Of a DNA stretch of 64,000 bases, positions 1-11,787 are shown in pieces (positions within the stretch are counted from its first letter, which is position 1; every line of letters begins with the position of its first letter). The stretch lies in assembly GCA_948144175.1 (NCBI GenBank), contig CANXME010002275.1:1616001-1680000 (forward strand). The letters are read 5' to 3'. The notes beneath the pieces were generated by a model, which saw only the letters and a program-made list of their open reading frames with translations, was not told the DNA's origin and made no database searches. A program made the translations under genes and the position numbers. The stretch comes from Closterium sp. NIES-65 (Eukaryota > Streptophyta > Zygnematophyceae > Desmidiales > Closteriaceae).

Positions 1-36
1 TCTTGCCACTTACTCTCATCCCACTGGAGCCCTGTA

Positions 37-582
37 ATGAAGAGTTCTCACCTTCTTGAAGACATCATACCTCCTCGCACACGTCGTCCACTAATGGGAG
101 TGGATCCTGCATGGAGCTTGGAGCGCACGGGTCATGGGATGCAGTCAAGTGGTGATTTGCAGTGTGATCGCGCGGATGTGATGAAACATCACTCATACGA
201 TCAAGACGACGGGAAGCAACGCATGGTTGGTCAAGCGCGCATCGAAATATCACATGCAACGGAGAACACCGGGACCAAGAATGCTGCAATTTCAAACGGA
301 GGGCACCAAGTGACAAAAGGAGAGAAAATGAAGGGCAATGATGGAAAGGTCGAACGCTCAACTCTCATGTGCTGGTTTTGCAAGCAACTGGGCCACCCGT
401 TCTACAAGTGTCACACGACACCACCAGGATGGTCACCACCGGGGTGGAAACAACAAAACCGAAGGAGGACCAACCGACGTACCAACAACAGCCGTTCGAC
501 ATCTCCTCGAAATGGTGGCAGCCCCAAATGTGACAACAATGGTATAAAGCAGCAAGGAGCAACCGGGAAAGACACAAAATGA
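37..582 (+). pseudogene. copia gag, C-terminal part with CCHC zinc knuckle
   Basis: The 181-codon frame ends in a basic, Asn/Arg-rich tail. At residues 112-125 it has CWFCKQLGHPFYKC, a canonical CX2CX4HX4C retroviral-type zinc knuckle, which in copia elements binds the genomic RNA during packaging. The N-terminal capsid part is not recognisable and may lie upstream of the window. The frame stops at 580-582 and the protease continues in another frame, so gag and pol are separated by a frameshift or decay. The zinc knuckle is certain; the rest is assigned by position. Confidence 0.6.
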
Positions 583-1232
583 CGGTTACAAGCATTGCAA
601 CGGTTCGATCGTCACAGACAACCTCACCAAGTGCTGGGGGCTCTCTATGGTTGCTGGACAGCGGATGCAGCCAGCATATGACCTTGGACAAAAGGTGGTT
701 CGAGGGTTTGAAGGAACTGGACGAACCAGTTAAGGTGGAGCTTGCTGATGGGAGCACTCTTAACAGCTCAATGGTGGGCACGATAAGAGTAAATGCACCC
801 GATGGGACAACGGTGTGATACATAGAAGTGCTCTACGTACCCAACTTGAAGAGCAATCTCCTCTCCTTCTGTCAGCTGCTGAAAAAGGGAGCCCGGATCC
901 GCACCACAGCTGATGGCGACACCGAGATCTCCATGCCTGATGGAGATGGAGGTGTACGAATTGGGCTTGGCAAGGACGTGCATGGAGTGCTCATGGTGGA
1001 ATATGAGCCAGCACTTGCCTTTGACCATAGATGTGGACATACTCATGAGGATGCGTCATCAAATACGCATGGTGATCCTGCATCCGTCACCTACCGTATC
1101 GCACATATGGCTTGTGTCATACGGGACATGACACGTGGATCAAGGTCCGCGGGGGGAAAAGGGGACTCCATGGAAAACTCCCCTGGAGCTGACGAAGACA
1201 ACGCAACGAAAGGAAGAGGTGCTGCAGCATAG
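579..1232 (+). pseudogene. copia aspartic protease and start of the gag-pre-integrase domain (decayed)
   Basis: The frame holds WLLDSGCSQHMT at about 647-682, the DSG(A/C) active-site signature of copia aspartic protease, followed by the family pattern in which a loop leads to VLYVPNLKSNLLSFCQLLKKG (read in two parts). A stop at 816-818 (TGA) interrupts it just before this second part, which continues to about 1010. No HHCC integrase finger or DDE core follows, so the polyprotein is broken off here. Its role would have been to cut the Gag-Pol polyprotein. With the in-frame stop and the missing downstream domains it is a remnant. Confidence 0.65.
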
Positions 1233-1977
1233 GACTTATCTGCAGCAGACATCTCCGTACGGGTGGCGGTTGAAGATGAGGCTGGAAACAGTTTGGAGAA
1301 TGCAACAACGGACGAAAGCATGGTGGACTTAGCATTCAAGGAGCTGAAAATACCCGAATGCATGACCAAGGATCAGCATGCAATTGCGAAAGGACATGAC
1401 ATCACCTGCAGCCGCATGTGCGGCATCCAACGGATTTCCCCTGGTGCTACATCTGAAAAGGGTCAACACGTCGATGACGCTGATGCAACACTCACCTGGA
1501 CGGGCTCCTTGAAGTGTGTAGCACAACCGAATGTCACGTAACTCCACACACATCACTCGTGTGTTAGCAGCCATGGGCAAGCTTACACATACGAGTGAGA
1601 GGGGGAGTGGGGTGTGGAGTATCTTGGTGCACAACAGAACTGGATTTGAGAGTCCTTCTCATTTTCATTGGCATTTACACTCAAGAGGTATCCGTCATGG
1701 AAACTACTATCATCAGTGACCAAGACCGGGGGAGCAGCCAGAAGCTGGATGGGAGCTGCTCCTGGTCCAACTCGCCTCGAGTGGAAGATAACACCACCAC
1801 GTGAGGATAAGCTACTGCTACTACTGATCAATGGCAAAAGGCAAGCTATTAATGATGCAAGCGTGCTTGAGCTGCAAGAGTGAACCAAGACGACAGGAGC
1901 TACAGGAGATGCCATATTGCCAGCTTACCATGGGGCAGCTGCTGCTGGTCGTGCAAGAAGACAGCTGTTGTTTCTGC
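1233..1977. other. No recognisable gene (outer element internal region)
   Basis: Short open frames occur on both strands, but none resembles integrase, reverse transcriptase or another known domain. The stretch probably belongs to the body of the outer retroelement. Confidence 0.4.
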
Positions 1978-2262
1978 AGCCAACCAGGTGCAGCCCGCCA
2001 GACACAGCCAGCCAGGTGTTGCTGCAGACCGCCAGCCGTTGCTGCAGATCGCCAGCCGTTGCTGCAGACCGCCAGTCGATGCTGCAGACCGCCAGTCGAT
2101 GGTGCAGACCGCCAGTCGATGCTGCAGACCGCCAGACGATGCTGCAGTCCGCAAGTCAATGCTGTAGTTCGTCAGTTGATGTTGCAGTCCGCCAGTCGAT
2201 GCTGCAGACCGCCAGTCGATGCTGCAGTCCGCCAGGCAGTGCTGTCCGCGAGCTAACACTAG
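1978..2262. repeat. Tandem array of about 21-bp CTGCAGACCGCCAGTCGATG-like units
   Basis: About 13 imperfect units of the pattern GCTGCAGACCGCCAGTCGAT follow one another. Several frames stay open through the array and give low-complexity peptides on both strands, so I do not treat them as genes. Confidence 0.75.
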
Positions 2263-3951
2263 TTCCGTAAGCCTGCTGGTTTAAGGGGGAGTGAAACACG
2301 ACAGCATGACTGACATCATGGCTGACAATAGCATCATGAAGCAGAGTGAGCAGAAGATTGACCAAGCGGAGTGAGATGATAAGTCACGCTGGTGCTGAAG
2401 GAATACTCACTTGGTTTAAGGCAAAAGCAAGCCGTTGCTTGCCAGTGCTATTGGTGCACAAGGGCTGGAGCTGTAGGAGATGCAGTCCTCGTGCTTCAGC
2501 TGTTACCATGGGCAGACTCTGCTATTGGTGCAGGCCGCCAGCAGCAGCTGCTCCCTTATGCCAGCCGCTGGTGCTTCTTTGCACCTGATGAATTCAGGGA
2601 GTATCACAAGACAAGATGAAGTCAGAACAAGCTTCATCAAGGATGAGAGTGAACGACGGATAGAACGAGAAGTAAGCAAGCAAGCTACCCCAGTGATGGC
2701 AGAATGTATGAAGGGTGTTTACTCACAAGGCAGATGGAGCTGGAAAAGTGCAGCTGCAAAAAGCAAGGTGCTGTTGCTGCTGCCATGCTGTCGGCAGGAG
2801 ATGCGGTCGGCTACTGGGCGCCACCAGCTGCATCTACCGTCCGTCAGGGGGAGCTGCAGGGCGTCAGGGGGAGCTGCAGGCCGCTAGATGCTGCTGGTGC
2901 TGCCGAGCGAGAGTTGCTACAATCCGCCAGTTGCCACTGCTCCCATGCGCCTCCTGGTGTGGGGGGGGCATGCCAAGACACCACAGGTTAAGCCACTTGT
3001 AGCTTCATCCAGGAGGAAACGAAAGGCAAGCAGAATAAAAAGGGAAAAGGCAAGCTACTACTGCAGGGCTAGCAGATCCTGAGGTTCCTCACCGTGAGGC
3101 GCTGCAGCAGGATGACAGGTGAAGCTGAAGGCGGCCAGGTGTTGCTGCAGGCCGTCAAGTGCTGCTGATCCTGCCGGGTGATACTGCTGCCAAGCGCCAC
3201 CAGCTGTTGCTGCGGAGCGCCAAGTGCTGCTCCAAGCGGCTGCAGGCCAATGGTCGTGCTGCAGGCTGCCAGGATCTGCTGCAGATCGGCACGAGAAGCT
3301 GCCCTGCTCAAGCTGCTGGCGCATCCGCCTCTCGTCAGGCGCTGCTAGTGTTGTCGCCGACCGTCAGGAAAAGCTGGTACCGTCCAGCAGAGCTGCTGCT
3401 ACCGTACCGTGCACCAGCTGTAAGTGTTGTGATAAACGACACATTGGGTGAAGGAGATTAAGCGCGTGTGGGAGGTTGTCACACGCAATGCTACACGTAA
3501 GTAACGGCGTCTTTGACTGTGAGAACGAGTAAGCTCACCTTCAGTGCACATGGCAGGGGGAGTACCCTGTGGCTATCGGGCGTCAGGGGCTGCTGATGAA
3601 GTCCGCCGTCAGTTTTGATGCTGCAGTGCGTCGTTAGCAGCTGCTGCAGCTGCTGATGGCCGCCGGGTGATGTTGCTGATGAGCGTCGGGAGCTGCTGCA
3701 TCCGCCATCAGCTGCTGCTGCCGCGCGCATGTTGATGCAGATCCACGCGCGAAGATAGCAGCAGTCACGTGGCAGCATGCCACGCTGATGATCTGCGCCA
3801 ACGACAGTAGTCGCACAGCAGGTGAAGTCGCCATTGCAGCTGCGTGACAGGAGAAGCAGTCGCGCGACATACTGCTGGTCGTCACGGGCGCCGATGCAGT
3901 CGTGTTACTGGCCGTTTTGTCATGCTGATTCAGTTGCGCAACAGAAAGGCA
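2263..3951. other. CTG/CAG-rich internal sequence of the outer element
   Basis: Dispersed GCTGCTGC and GCTGCAGG motifs continue, including a short tandem TCAGGGGGAGCTGCAGG at about 2845-2882. No conserved protein domain is visible. The same composition reappears at 18722-18990, which supports joining the two parts as one element. Confidence 0.45.
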
Positions 3952-4450
3952 TGAAATGTTGCTGGCAGGAAGGTATCAGCCTTAGTAGGCTTGAGTAAGC
4001 TTGAGTAACAGGTACAAGATGCTCTCTGGAATTCTCTGGACATTACAATATGTTTTTACAAATTTGACAGTACAATTTTATAGAGCACATTCAAAAATCG
4101 AGTCGCACTACCAAGTCGCGACACCCTGAATTCCCTATTGGTAACCCTTCCCTTGTAAATGAACCTTGCCGTGAAATTCAGGGGATTATTGCGGTACGGG
4201 ATAGGACGGCGAGTTTGATTACGGGGCTGTAATTTCGTCGGTGTGGTTGGCGAAGTCGGCAAGGCGTCGGAACTTGGGTGTTCTGCATTTCGTAATTTTC
4301 ACGCGAGGGTTTGACTTGGGCTGCGCGTCAGGACCTGGTTGCCCAGCTGCAGGTTGAGGCGCTTGACTAATCGGAGGTTTGGGTGAGGTGGCGATTGACT
4401 TCCGCCCACCTGCACTGTACTTGGCAGCATTCGGCTGCCACACTGTTACA
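3952..4450 (-). repeat. gypsy 3' LTR (499 bp)
   Basis: On the plus strand it starts TGAAATGTTGCTGG and ends CACTGTTACA. It matches the other LTR along its full length, with about 12 differences in the first 150 bases by eye. The last codons of the chromodomain frame run into it (stop at 4219-4221). Confidence 0.9.
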
Positions 4451-4770
4451 TTACTTCCCCCTCCAAGTGGCGCCGTCCACGGCGCCAAACCGTGGCTGGT
4501 CAAGTACCGATTCACAGCAGTTGCAGCACGGTCAAGCTGGCTTTCCGGTTCCCATGAGTCGTCACTAGCGGGCTGGTCCTTCCAATGAACGAGAAACTCA
4601 CGACCATGAGGTGTGTCGCGATGAGCAGTGATAGGTGCAACCTGAAACAGGCTGGGGCTGCCTTCGAACATCGGTGGCAGTTGGCGTGTGGCTGGACGGT
4701 CATGAGAAGGTGCACGGAAAGGGCGGAGGCGCTGGACATGGAAGACGGGGTGAATCTTCATATAGCTGGG
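4219..4770 (-). pseudogene. gypsy integrase C-terminus with chromodomain
   Basis: The open frame (from 5199 down to 4219) contains the integrase C-terminal module FKVGDQVLLST and then HPVFHVQRLRPF. The chromodomain follows, with FLVHWKDQPASDDSWEPE at its core; aromatic residues of this type bind methylated histone tails. In chromoviruses this domain guides integration to heterochromatin. A basic tail (KSNPRVKITKCRTPKF) extends into the 3' LTR. It lies in a different frame from the integrase core upstream, so a frameshift separates them. Confidence 0.85.
4451..4465 (-). other. Polypurine tract of the gypsy element
   Basis: On the minus strand the bases just before the 3' LTR read GGAGGGGGAAGTAA, the usual plus-strand priming site. 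It abuts the LTR edge defined by comparison with the other LTR. Confidence 0.75.
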
Positions 4771-6079
4771 TAGTTGGAGCCAGTAGTTGACCGGTGAGAG
4801 GACTCGGATGATGGTGAACGGGCCAATGAAACGAGGGGCAAGTTTTCTGGTTGTGCCTTTGCGTAGGAGAGGTAGGTGGTCAGTGGAGAGAAGCACTTGA
4901 TCGCCAACCTTGAAGCGGATATCTTTGCGGTGGGAGTTGGCATAGTGGGTCTGTTTGGCTTGTGCTTTAAGGATGGAGGTGCGAGCGGCGTCAATGGCTG
5001 ATTCGAGTGAAGTGAAGAACGCAAAGGCTGCTGGTGTGCGTGAGAGGTGGGAGGGTGGGGTTGTGTGGGCGTGGGTGCTGTCCGGTTGCGAGGTAAAAGG
5101 GTGGCTGGCCGGTGGAAAGGTGGGGTGTGCTGTTGTATGCGAGTTCGATGGCGGTGAGGTGGAGATCCCAATCAGTTTGACGAGCGGTAACTTGTGCACG
5201 GAGGGCGTCTTCTAGCGTGCGGTTCATCCGTTCAGTTTGCCCGTCCGTTTCAGGGTGATATGCGGTAGAAAACTTCAGCCGGGTTCCATGAAGCTTGAAG
5301 AGGCTTTGCCAAAAGTTGCTCAAGAAGCGGGGGTCACGGTCTGAAATTATGGCAGATGGGAGACCGTGTAAGCGGACTATGTGATCGAAGAAGAGCCGGT
5401 CGTTTCGGGTGCGGTGACGGTTGTGTGGGTGGGGATGAAGTGAGTCATTTTGGAGAGTCGGTCGACGACTACTAGGATGGCGTTGTAGCTGCGGGGTGTT
5501 CGGGGCAGGTCCATGATGAAGTCCATGGTGACTTCATCCCACACTTTGGTTGGTGGAGGGATGGGTTGGAGGAGTCCGTAGCGGTTGGTGGTGCGTGCTT
5601 TTAGTTGTTGGCAGGTTGGGCAGCTAAGAATGAAGTCACGGACATCGGCATGCATGCGTGGCCAATGGTAGTCATTGGAGAGGCGTGCGTAGGTCTTCTC
5701 AGCACCAAAGTGGTTGCCGGTAACGGTGTCATGGTATTCGGAGAGTAGCAGCTGCCGTAAGGAGCGATCTGCAGGGACACAAATGGTCTTGGTGACGGTG
5801 TTGAACCAAAATGGGTCTTCAAATGAGTAGGCCGGGTCCTCGGGTGCTTGCGTGACAAAAAACAGGTCACGTTTGTAGGCTCGCTGAAATTCCGTGATGA
5901 AGGTATCATCCCAAGTGATGTTGCTGATTCCATGGAGCTGCAAGGGTGGGTTCGGAGTATGAGGTGGAGGTGATGAGGTGGGGCTGGTTGGGGCTTGGTG
6001 GGGCTGGTTGGTGGTTGGTTGGGGCTGGTCGTTGGATGGTGGGGCTGGTGGTGGGGGTCGGGACAAGATGTCGGCTGGG
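4771..6079 (-). pseudogene. gypsy integrase (HHCC finger and DDE core, frameshifted)
   Basis: The frame 6234-5377 carries the zinc-binding finger, with histidines in YHDTVTGNHFG and cysteines in CPTCQQLK. It continues into the catalytic core with the first Asp in VTMDFIMDLP and the motif VVVDRLSKMTHFIP. After a break near 5324-5376 the frame 5323-4991 holds YHPETDGQTERMNRTLED, the region of the catalytic Glu; the second Asp (IISDRDPRF) lies in the gap between frames. Integrase inserts the cDNA into the genome. At least two frameshifts separate the parts, so it is inactive. Confidence 0.85.
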
Positions 6080-7609
6080 TTGAGTTTCCCAGGGTGGTAG
6101 ATAATCTGAAGTGAGGGTATGAACTGCTCCAAAAACTCAGCCCATCGGGCTTGGCGGCGGCTGAGCACGGGCTGTGTTTTCAGGTGTTGAAGAGGGCGAT
6201 GGTCGGTGTAGACGGTGACGGGCTGCAGCTCCACGTAACAACGCCATGTCTTGATTGCGTGGACAATGGCAAGGAGCTCCCGATCGTGTGTGGCGTAGTT
6301 GCACTCTGCCGGTTGAAGTTAGCGTGACTCGAATGCAAGTGGCTGCATCCCATGGCCGTGGTCTTGGCAAAGAATGGCACCAACGGCGACATCGGAGGCA
6401 TCGGTCCATATGAAGTATGGGCGCGATGGGTCAGCGACGGTGAGGACCGGTGTAGAGGTGAGTGCTGATTTGATTGAGTTGAAGGCGGTCTGCTGCGGTA
6501 GTCCCCATTGAAAGGCAGCTCCTTGACGGAAGAGATCGGTCAAAGGGGCGCAGATGTGAGAGAAGTTGAAGATGAATTTGCGGTAATACTTGGCGAGGCC
6601 GATGAAACTTTGCAGCTCCGCTACCGTGCGTGGTGCTGGCCAATCAGCAAGGCATTGGACCTTTGCAGGGTCCATAGCAATGCCCTTGGAGCTGATGACA
6701 TGGCCGAGAAAGCCGATGCTTGAACGGGCGAAGGTGCACTTGGAGAGCTTGGCGTAGAGGCGGTGTTGGCGAAGCGTGTCGAGGACGATGCGTAGGTGCT
6801 GAGCGTGTTCCTCGAGTGACTTGCTGAAAATGAGGATGTCATCGAGGAACATGATGACAAAGCGGTCGAGGAAGGGCCGAAAAATGTCGTTCATGAGTCC
6901 CATGAACGTGGCTGGTGCGTTGGTGAGGCCGAACGGAAGTACTCAGAACTCGAAGTGGCTGTAGCGGGTGCGAAACGCTGTCTTGTTGATGTCGTCTTCG
7001 GCGAGGCGGATCTGATGGTGACAGGAGCTTGCTGAAAACCGTTGCTTCTCCAAGCATGTCGAACAACTCCTCGACACGGGGTAGTGGGTACTTGTTCTTG
7101 ATCGTGATGGCGTTGGGGTAGCGGGTAGTCGATGCAAAGGCGCAGATCACCTTCCTTCTTGCGAGTGAAAAGCACGGGGGCAGCGTATGGTGAGGTGCTG
7201 GGGCGGATGAAACCCTTCTCGAGAAGGTCGTCGAGTTGTCGTCGTAGTTCCAAAAGTTCAGCGGTGCTCATGCGATAGGCTGGGCGCACGGGTGGTGTAG
7301 AACCTGGAATGAGGCGGATGCTATGGTCAATAGCACGCTCGGGTGGAAGTTCGGTGGGTAGATCATTGGGAAATACGTCCGTATAACCGTTGAGCAGATT
7401 CTGTATGGATGGTGGCAGAGAAGTAGCTGATGCTTCAGATTCGGGAGTCGTAAAGATGTCTAGGAGATGAGGAGGAGGAGGTGAAGGAGGGGTGGGGGCT
7501 GGTGGATTGATAACTTCAGAGGCGGGGCGGATGATGGGACGGCGTGGCTGCTGGGTTGGGTGGGGTGGAGAAGGAGGAGGTGTGTTGATCACTTCGGGGG
7601 AGCCGGGTG
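6080..7609 (-). pseudogene. gypsy reverse transcriptase and RNase H (broken)
   Basis: The frame 7592-6891 holds the start of the RT domain ([20 protein letters not shown], then [11 protein letters not shown]). The next part, [22 protein letters not shown], is in another frame at 7090-7020. The catalytic [11 protein letters not shown] lies at about 6850-6820 in a third frame, followed by the thumb and connection (FLGHVISSKGI, FIGLAKYYRKFI). RNase H begins with FIWTDASDVAVGAIL near 6410, has a stop at 6319-6321, and resumes with CNYATHDRELLAIVHAIKTW and VYTDHRPLQHL. These would copy RNA to DNA and remove the RNA. The multiple frame changes and the stop make it a pseudogene. Confidence 0.88.
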
Positions 7610-8770
7610 TGTCAGAATGTTATAATTGTCTAGCCTGCAGTGGGGTACTCTATAGCGAGTACAACCCAATTAGGGTTTCCTATTTGTATGCCAACTGCTG
7701 CTAGTGCAACCCCTCCTCTCTTCTTCATTCCTCATTTCTTCACATGCTATCAGAGTATCTACGCTCCTGGCCTGTGGGCCCACCTAACTGCTTAGCTGCT
7801 ACTTTGTGTGCTACTCTTAGCGGCCCCGTCGCTGCCCTTCTCGGCCCCTCGCGGCCCCTTCGCGGCCCCGTTGCCGCCCTTCCAGGCCCCTCGCGGCCCC
7901 TTCGCGGCCCCGTCGCCGCCCCTAGCGGTCCCGTCGCTGCCCCTAGCGGTCCCGTCGCCGCCCCTAGTGGCCCCGTCGCCGCCCTTCGCGGCCACGTCGC
8001 CGCCCTTCGCGGCCCCGTCGCCGCCCCTAGCGGCCCCGTCGCCGCTCTTCGCGGCCCCGTCGCCGCCTCTAGCGGCCCCGTCGTGGCCCCGTCGCCGCCT
8101 CTACCGGCCCCGTCCCCGCCCCTTTGCGGCCCCGTCGCGGCCCTTCTCGGCCCCTCGAGGCCCCTTCGCGGCCCCGTCGCCGCCCCTAGCGGCCCCGTTG
8201 CCGCCCTTCCAGGCCCCTCGCGGCCTCTTCGCGGCCCCGTCGCCGCCCCTAGCGGCCCCGTCGCCGACCTTTCAGGCCCCTCGCGGCCCCTTCGCGGCCC
8301 CGTCGCCGCCCCTAGCGGCCCGTCGCCGCCCTTCCAGGCCCCTCGCGGCCCCTTCGCGGCCCCGTCGCCGCCCCTAGCGGCCCCGTCGCCGCCCCTAGCG
8401 GCCCCGTCGCCGCCCCTATCGGCCCCGTCACCGCCTCCAGCGGCCCCGTCGCCGCCTCTTGCGGCCCCGACGCCGTCCCTTTCGGCCCTGCCTCGACCCT
8501 GCCCCGGCCCCGGCCCCGGCCATGCTCCGTCGCCTGTCGCGGCGCACCGGGGGCCCGTGCACCGCCCCCCCCCCTCTTTTCCCGTCGCCTGTCGAGGCGA
8601 CCTCAGGGGGCCGCCCTGGGGGGGGGGGGGGGGGGGGGCGAGCGTCGCCCCTTCTACCGCCTGTTTTGGCGCCCAAGGAGGCCGCGCGTCGGCCCCCCCC
8701 CCTCCCCCCCCCCCCGTAACCTCCCTACCCGCCGTCCCGCCCTGCCCTGTGTTAGGGTCTGGGGGTGGCG
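7610..8770 (+). mobile_element. LTR plus GC-rich leader of a non-autonomous element, inserted in gypsy pol (no 3' LTR)
   Basis: A 135-bp LTR (7610-7744, TGTCAGAATG to TTCTTCACA) is followed directly by TGCTATCAGAGTA, a mutated tRNA-Met primer site, and then by about 900 bp of GGCCCCGTCGCCGCC-type tandem repeats. The LTR is of the same family as the solo LTR at 19545-19675. No 3' LTR is seen. Gypsy coding sequence resumes near 8770, so the right edge is approximate. The bases GGGTG before the LTR and at about 8762-8780 may be the target duplication, but that sequence is too G-rich to trust. Confidence 0.65.
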
Positions 8771-9483
8771 AGTAGGGGGTGGCGGGTCTGTGGTCTCCCC
8801 TGTGTGGTCACAGGGTGGTGTTGACTGCTGCGCGGGAGCTATGCGAGGAGGAGGGAGAGGGGGGATATGGAAAGATGGAGATGGGGCAGGTTGGGGTGGA
8901 TGGGTTGATGAAGCTGAGCTGGTTGGGGATGACCATGGTCGGCGAAAGGAGTGGGATGGGAGGTCGTAATTGTCGACTGTAACAGTTCCGTTGCGCCAAT
9001 AAATCCGCGGTCCGAACTGGTGCAACCATGGTCGACCGATAACCCCTTCGTACCCGCCGAGATGCAGTTGCTTGAACGTGACCGCCGCATCCAGGCTTCC
9101 AAACATGCAATGCACGGGGAGGAGAGTAGGTCCGCAGCGCCGCCGAGTACCATCTGCCATGATCACGTCCTGCGAGTTGCTGTTGGGATCTTTGGGGAGA
9201 GAAAGTTAAGCAGCAATTGTGGGAGAGAGGAAATTCGCTGAAGCGCCGGTATCGAGCAGAAAGTCAACGTAGCGATTCTTTATTTTTGCATGTAGAATGA
9301 TGGCGGGGAATGGAGCGTTTGATGTGGTGTAGAGTTCAGAGGTGCCGATGAATAATGGGGTCGGAAGAAGCGGGGCATGCGATGCGCCGGAGGTCTGCCC
9401 CACTGCTACTGGTGCTGTCCGTTTCCCGGAGATCTTTTGAAGTTGCGGCGATTCGGGCAATGTCGCTTGATGTGGCCGGCTTT
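8771..9483 (-). pseudogene. gypsy zinc knuckle end, aspartic protease and linker to RT
   Basis: Reading down from the copia insertion, the first codons complete the gag zinc knuckle (AGHIKRHC follows CGK on the other side of the insertion). The protease follows, with FLLDTGASANFLS as its DTG active site at about 9270-9240. A stop follows, then DADVAVTF-like sequence and GGYEGVIGRPWLHQFGP, which corresponds to the conserved D/G-x-LGMDWL region of gypsy protease. A proline-rich linker leads to the point where the 7610 insertion interrupts it. Confidence 0.75.
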
Positions 9484-9608
9484 TGTGAAGAATGAGGAAT
9501 GAATGAACTAACAAGCAGGTGGGTACAAGTAGGAAAACCTAGAAGTGTTGTACCACATATTGTCTACCCCACAAAAGCCTACACAGACTATAGTATAAGA
9601 GTTTGACA
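9484..9608 (-). repeat. 3' LTR of nested copia element (125 bp)
   Basis: Plus-strand ends are TGTGAAGAATGAGG and GAGTTTGACA. It is flanked on the left by the duplication GCTTT and on the right by the pyrimidine complement of the purine tract (CACCCCCATA). Confidence 0.93.
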
Positions 9609-9805
9609 CACCCCCATAGGCAAAGTGGGGGAGAACAAGAGGTCACAAGACCAGTCAAGCAAAGCAAAGCAAGCTCAGGGTGGATCACAACGTCACCACA
9701 CAGTCTGAGCACAAGAGCAAGGCCAGAAGGCCAGTTCATATGCAAGATCATATATAAAGGTAAACAAGCAAGTGCAGGTATAGAAAGATCACAGTACAAG
9801 CAAGG

Positions 9806-11787
9806 TCAAGAAGTGAGCAAGTGAGGCCAAGTAGGCACAAGACCTAGCATCGTACAGAAGCGCTGATGATCACAAGGCGGAAGTGCCTTGGTAAGGATAT
9901 CAGCAGTGTTGGCCTCAGAGGCCACGTACGCAAGGCACAGCTGACCACGCTGCTGCAGCCCACGAGCAAGGAAGTAGCGAAGAGCAATGTGCTTCGTTCT
10001 GTGCTCCAGTCTGTGCTCCCGACACAAGGCCAACATGGCCTTGTTGTCTACGTACAGAACTGGAGGAGAACGAGGCAGCTCTCCTAGGTCAGTCAGCAGG
10101 TAGGTGAGCCAGCGTAGCTCCTGTGCAGCCATGGCCCCCGCGTAGATCTCAGCCTCACAGCTGGAGCCGAGAACAGAAGACGAGCGGGTAGACCGCCACG
10201 AAACAGAGCCGGAGCCAAGACTGAAGGTGTAACCCTGTGACGACCGCTGCAGAGCCTGGTCGTCAGCCCAAGAAGTGTCTGCGTGACCTGTGAGGACCAC
10301 TGGACGTCGCCCTCCAAGCACTAGCCCCATGCCCGACATACTGCACAAGTAGCGCAACACCCTCTTCGCAGCAGCCATGTGCTCTGGTCGGTGTCTGCCA
10401 GGAGCAACATAGAGTGCCAAGATGCTAAGAGGGTATGCAAGGTCAGGTCGTGTGCAGGTCATCAGGTACATGAGGCAGCCAACAAGCTCTGGGTACGGGC
10501 CACTCGGCTCTACGGACTCATCCGAAGGCAGAGCTGAGAGCGAGTGGCGAGTAGACAGAGGAGTGGCCTGAGGCGAGGAGTACGTGAAGTCGAAGCGCTG
10601 AAGGACCTGCTGCACCATGTGTGACTGAGTTAGGGTAATGGTGTGCTGTGCTCTGTCCCGGGTGATCTACAAGCCAAGATAGCTGCGCAGTTCACCCAGG
10701 TCTGTGCACGTGTGTCTCTTCTGCAGCTCGGACTTCACGTGGGCGAGTCCAGCAGTGTCAGCTGTGGCAAAGACCAAGTCGTCGACGTACACGAGGATGT
10801 AGAACGGCGGCAAAGAGGTGTCGGTGCGCAGAAACAGCGACGGGTCGGCTGTAGAAGGAGCAAACCCAAGAGCCGCAAGTGTAGTCCTCAGTGTGTCGTG
10901 CCACTCACGGGGCGCCTGGCGGAGACCGTAGACTGGCCGCCGGAGGCTCCACTGGGTACCAGGAGGAAATGACCCAGTGAAGCTAGGTGGGCGGCGCAGC
11001 CAGATCTCCTCGTGCAGGCTGCCCTGCAGGAAAGCTGTGCTGAAGTCAAGAGAGTGAAGCTCGTAGTCGCGCTGAGCGCCTATATGCAGCAGCACCCGAA
11101 GAGTGGCCATCTTCGGGGTGGGAGAGAAGGTCTGAAAGTAGTCAACTCCCTGCCGCTGAAGCCTCGAGCCACGTAACGCGCCTTGAAGACAGGCGGAGAA
11201 CCCGGCGGCCGCTTGACCCTGAAAATCCACATGCCACTGACGATGTTCGACCCAAGCGGGGGAACCTCGTCAACGTAGGTGCCTGTGGACTTCCAAGAAG
11301 CCATCTCTTTGTCCATGGCTGACTGCCACTGAGAGGAGTAGTGACCCTCGATTGCCTCAGCGTACGATCGAGGAGTCGGGATGTCTGGTGCATCCGGGTC
11401 TCCCTTAGGGGCAATCAGCGTGGACACGAGATGGGGCAAAGCAGCAGCAAAACACTGGAACTCCTCCTGCCTGTCCTCAAGGATGTCCGTGCTAAGAGCA
11501 CACTCACCCCTGACGGACGGAGGACAGACAGACTCAGACTCAGCAACAAGACTAACAGCGTAGTCTAGACGACAGCGAGCAGCAAAGTCGACAAGCTCAG
11601 CAACTAGGGCCGACGCAGCAGTGGACTCAAAGGAAGGGTCAGTGACAGCAGTAGCCAGGAGACGCGTGAAAGAAGGAGTGGCAGCACGAAGAGAGTCACA
11701 CTCCGGGTCAGCAAGAGTAGGAAGAGAGGACTCTGGAGGAGACGGCAATGGGACACGCAGAGGAGCAGTGGAAGGACGCAATGCCAT
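9806..11787 (-). pseudogene. copia reverse transcriptase and RNase H
   Basis: The RT domain starts near 11330 with the copia signature WKSTGTYVDEVPP...GSNIVSGMWIFRVKR. It continues with DFSTAFLQGSLHEEIWLRRP and VYGLRQAPREWH, and has the catalytic LVYVDDLVFAT at about 10795-10763. RNase H follows with VGCLMYLMTCTRPDLAY, the GLVLGG..LTGHADTSWADD and SSSVLGSSCEAEIYAG motifs, and ends with ILTKALPP before the stop near 9806. The frame changes near 11150 (FSGRELTTFR against the expected QQQGVDYF) and again near 10660. It is therefore not translatable as one chain, though all motifs are present. Confidence 0.9.

Noticed and set aside
7744..8775. Proline/alanine-rich 343-codon frame
   Set aside because: It is GC-rich leader repeat of a retroelement. 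Composition and repeat structure explain the open frame.
7605..8780. GGGTG target duplication of the 7610 element
   Set aside because: GGGTG recurs several times in this G-rich stretch and there is no 3' LTR to anchor the right boundary.
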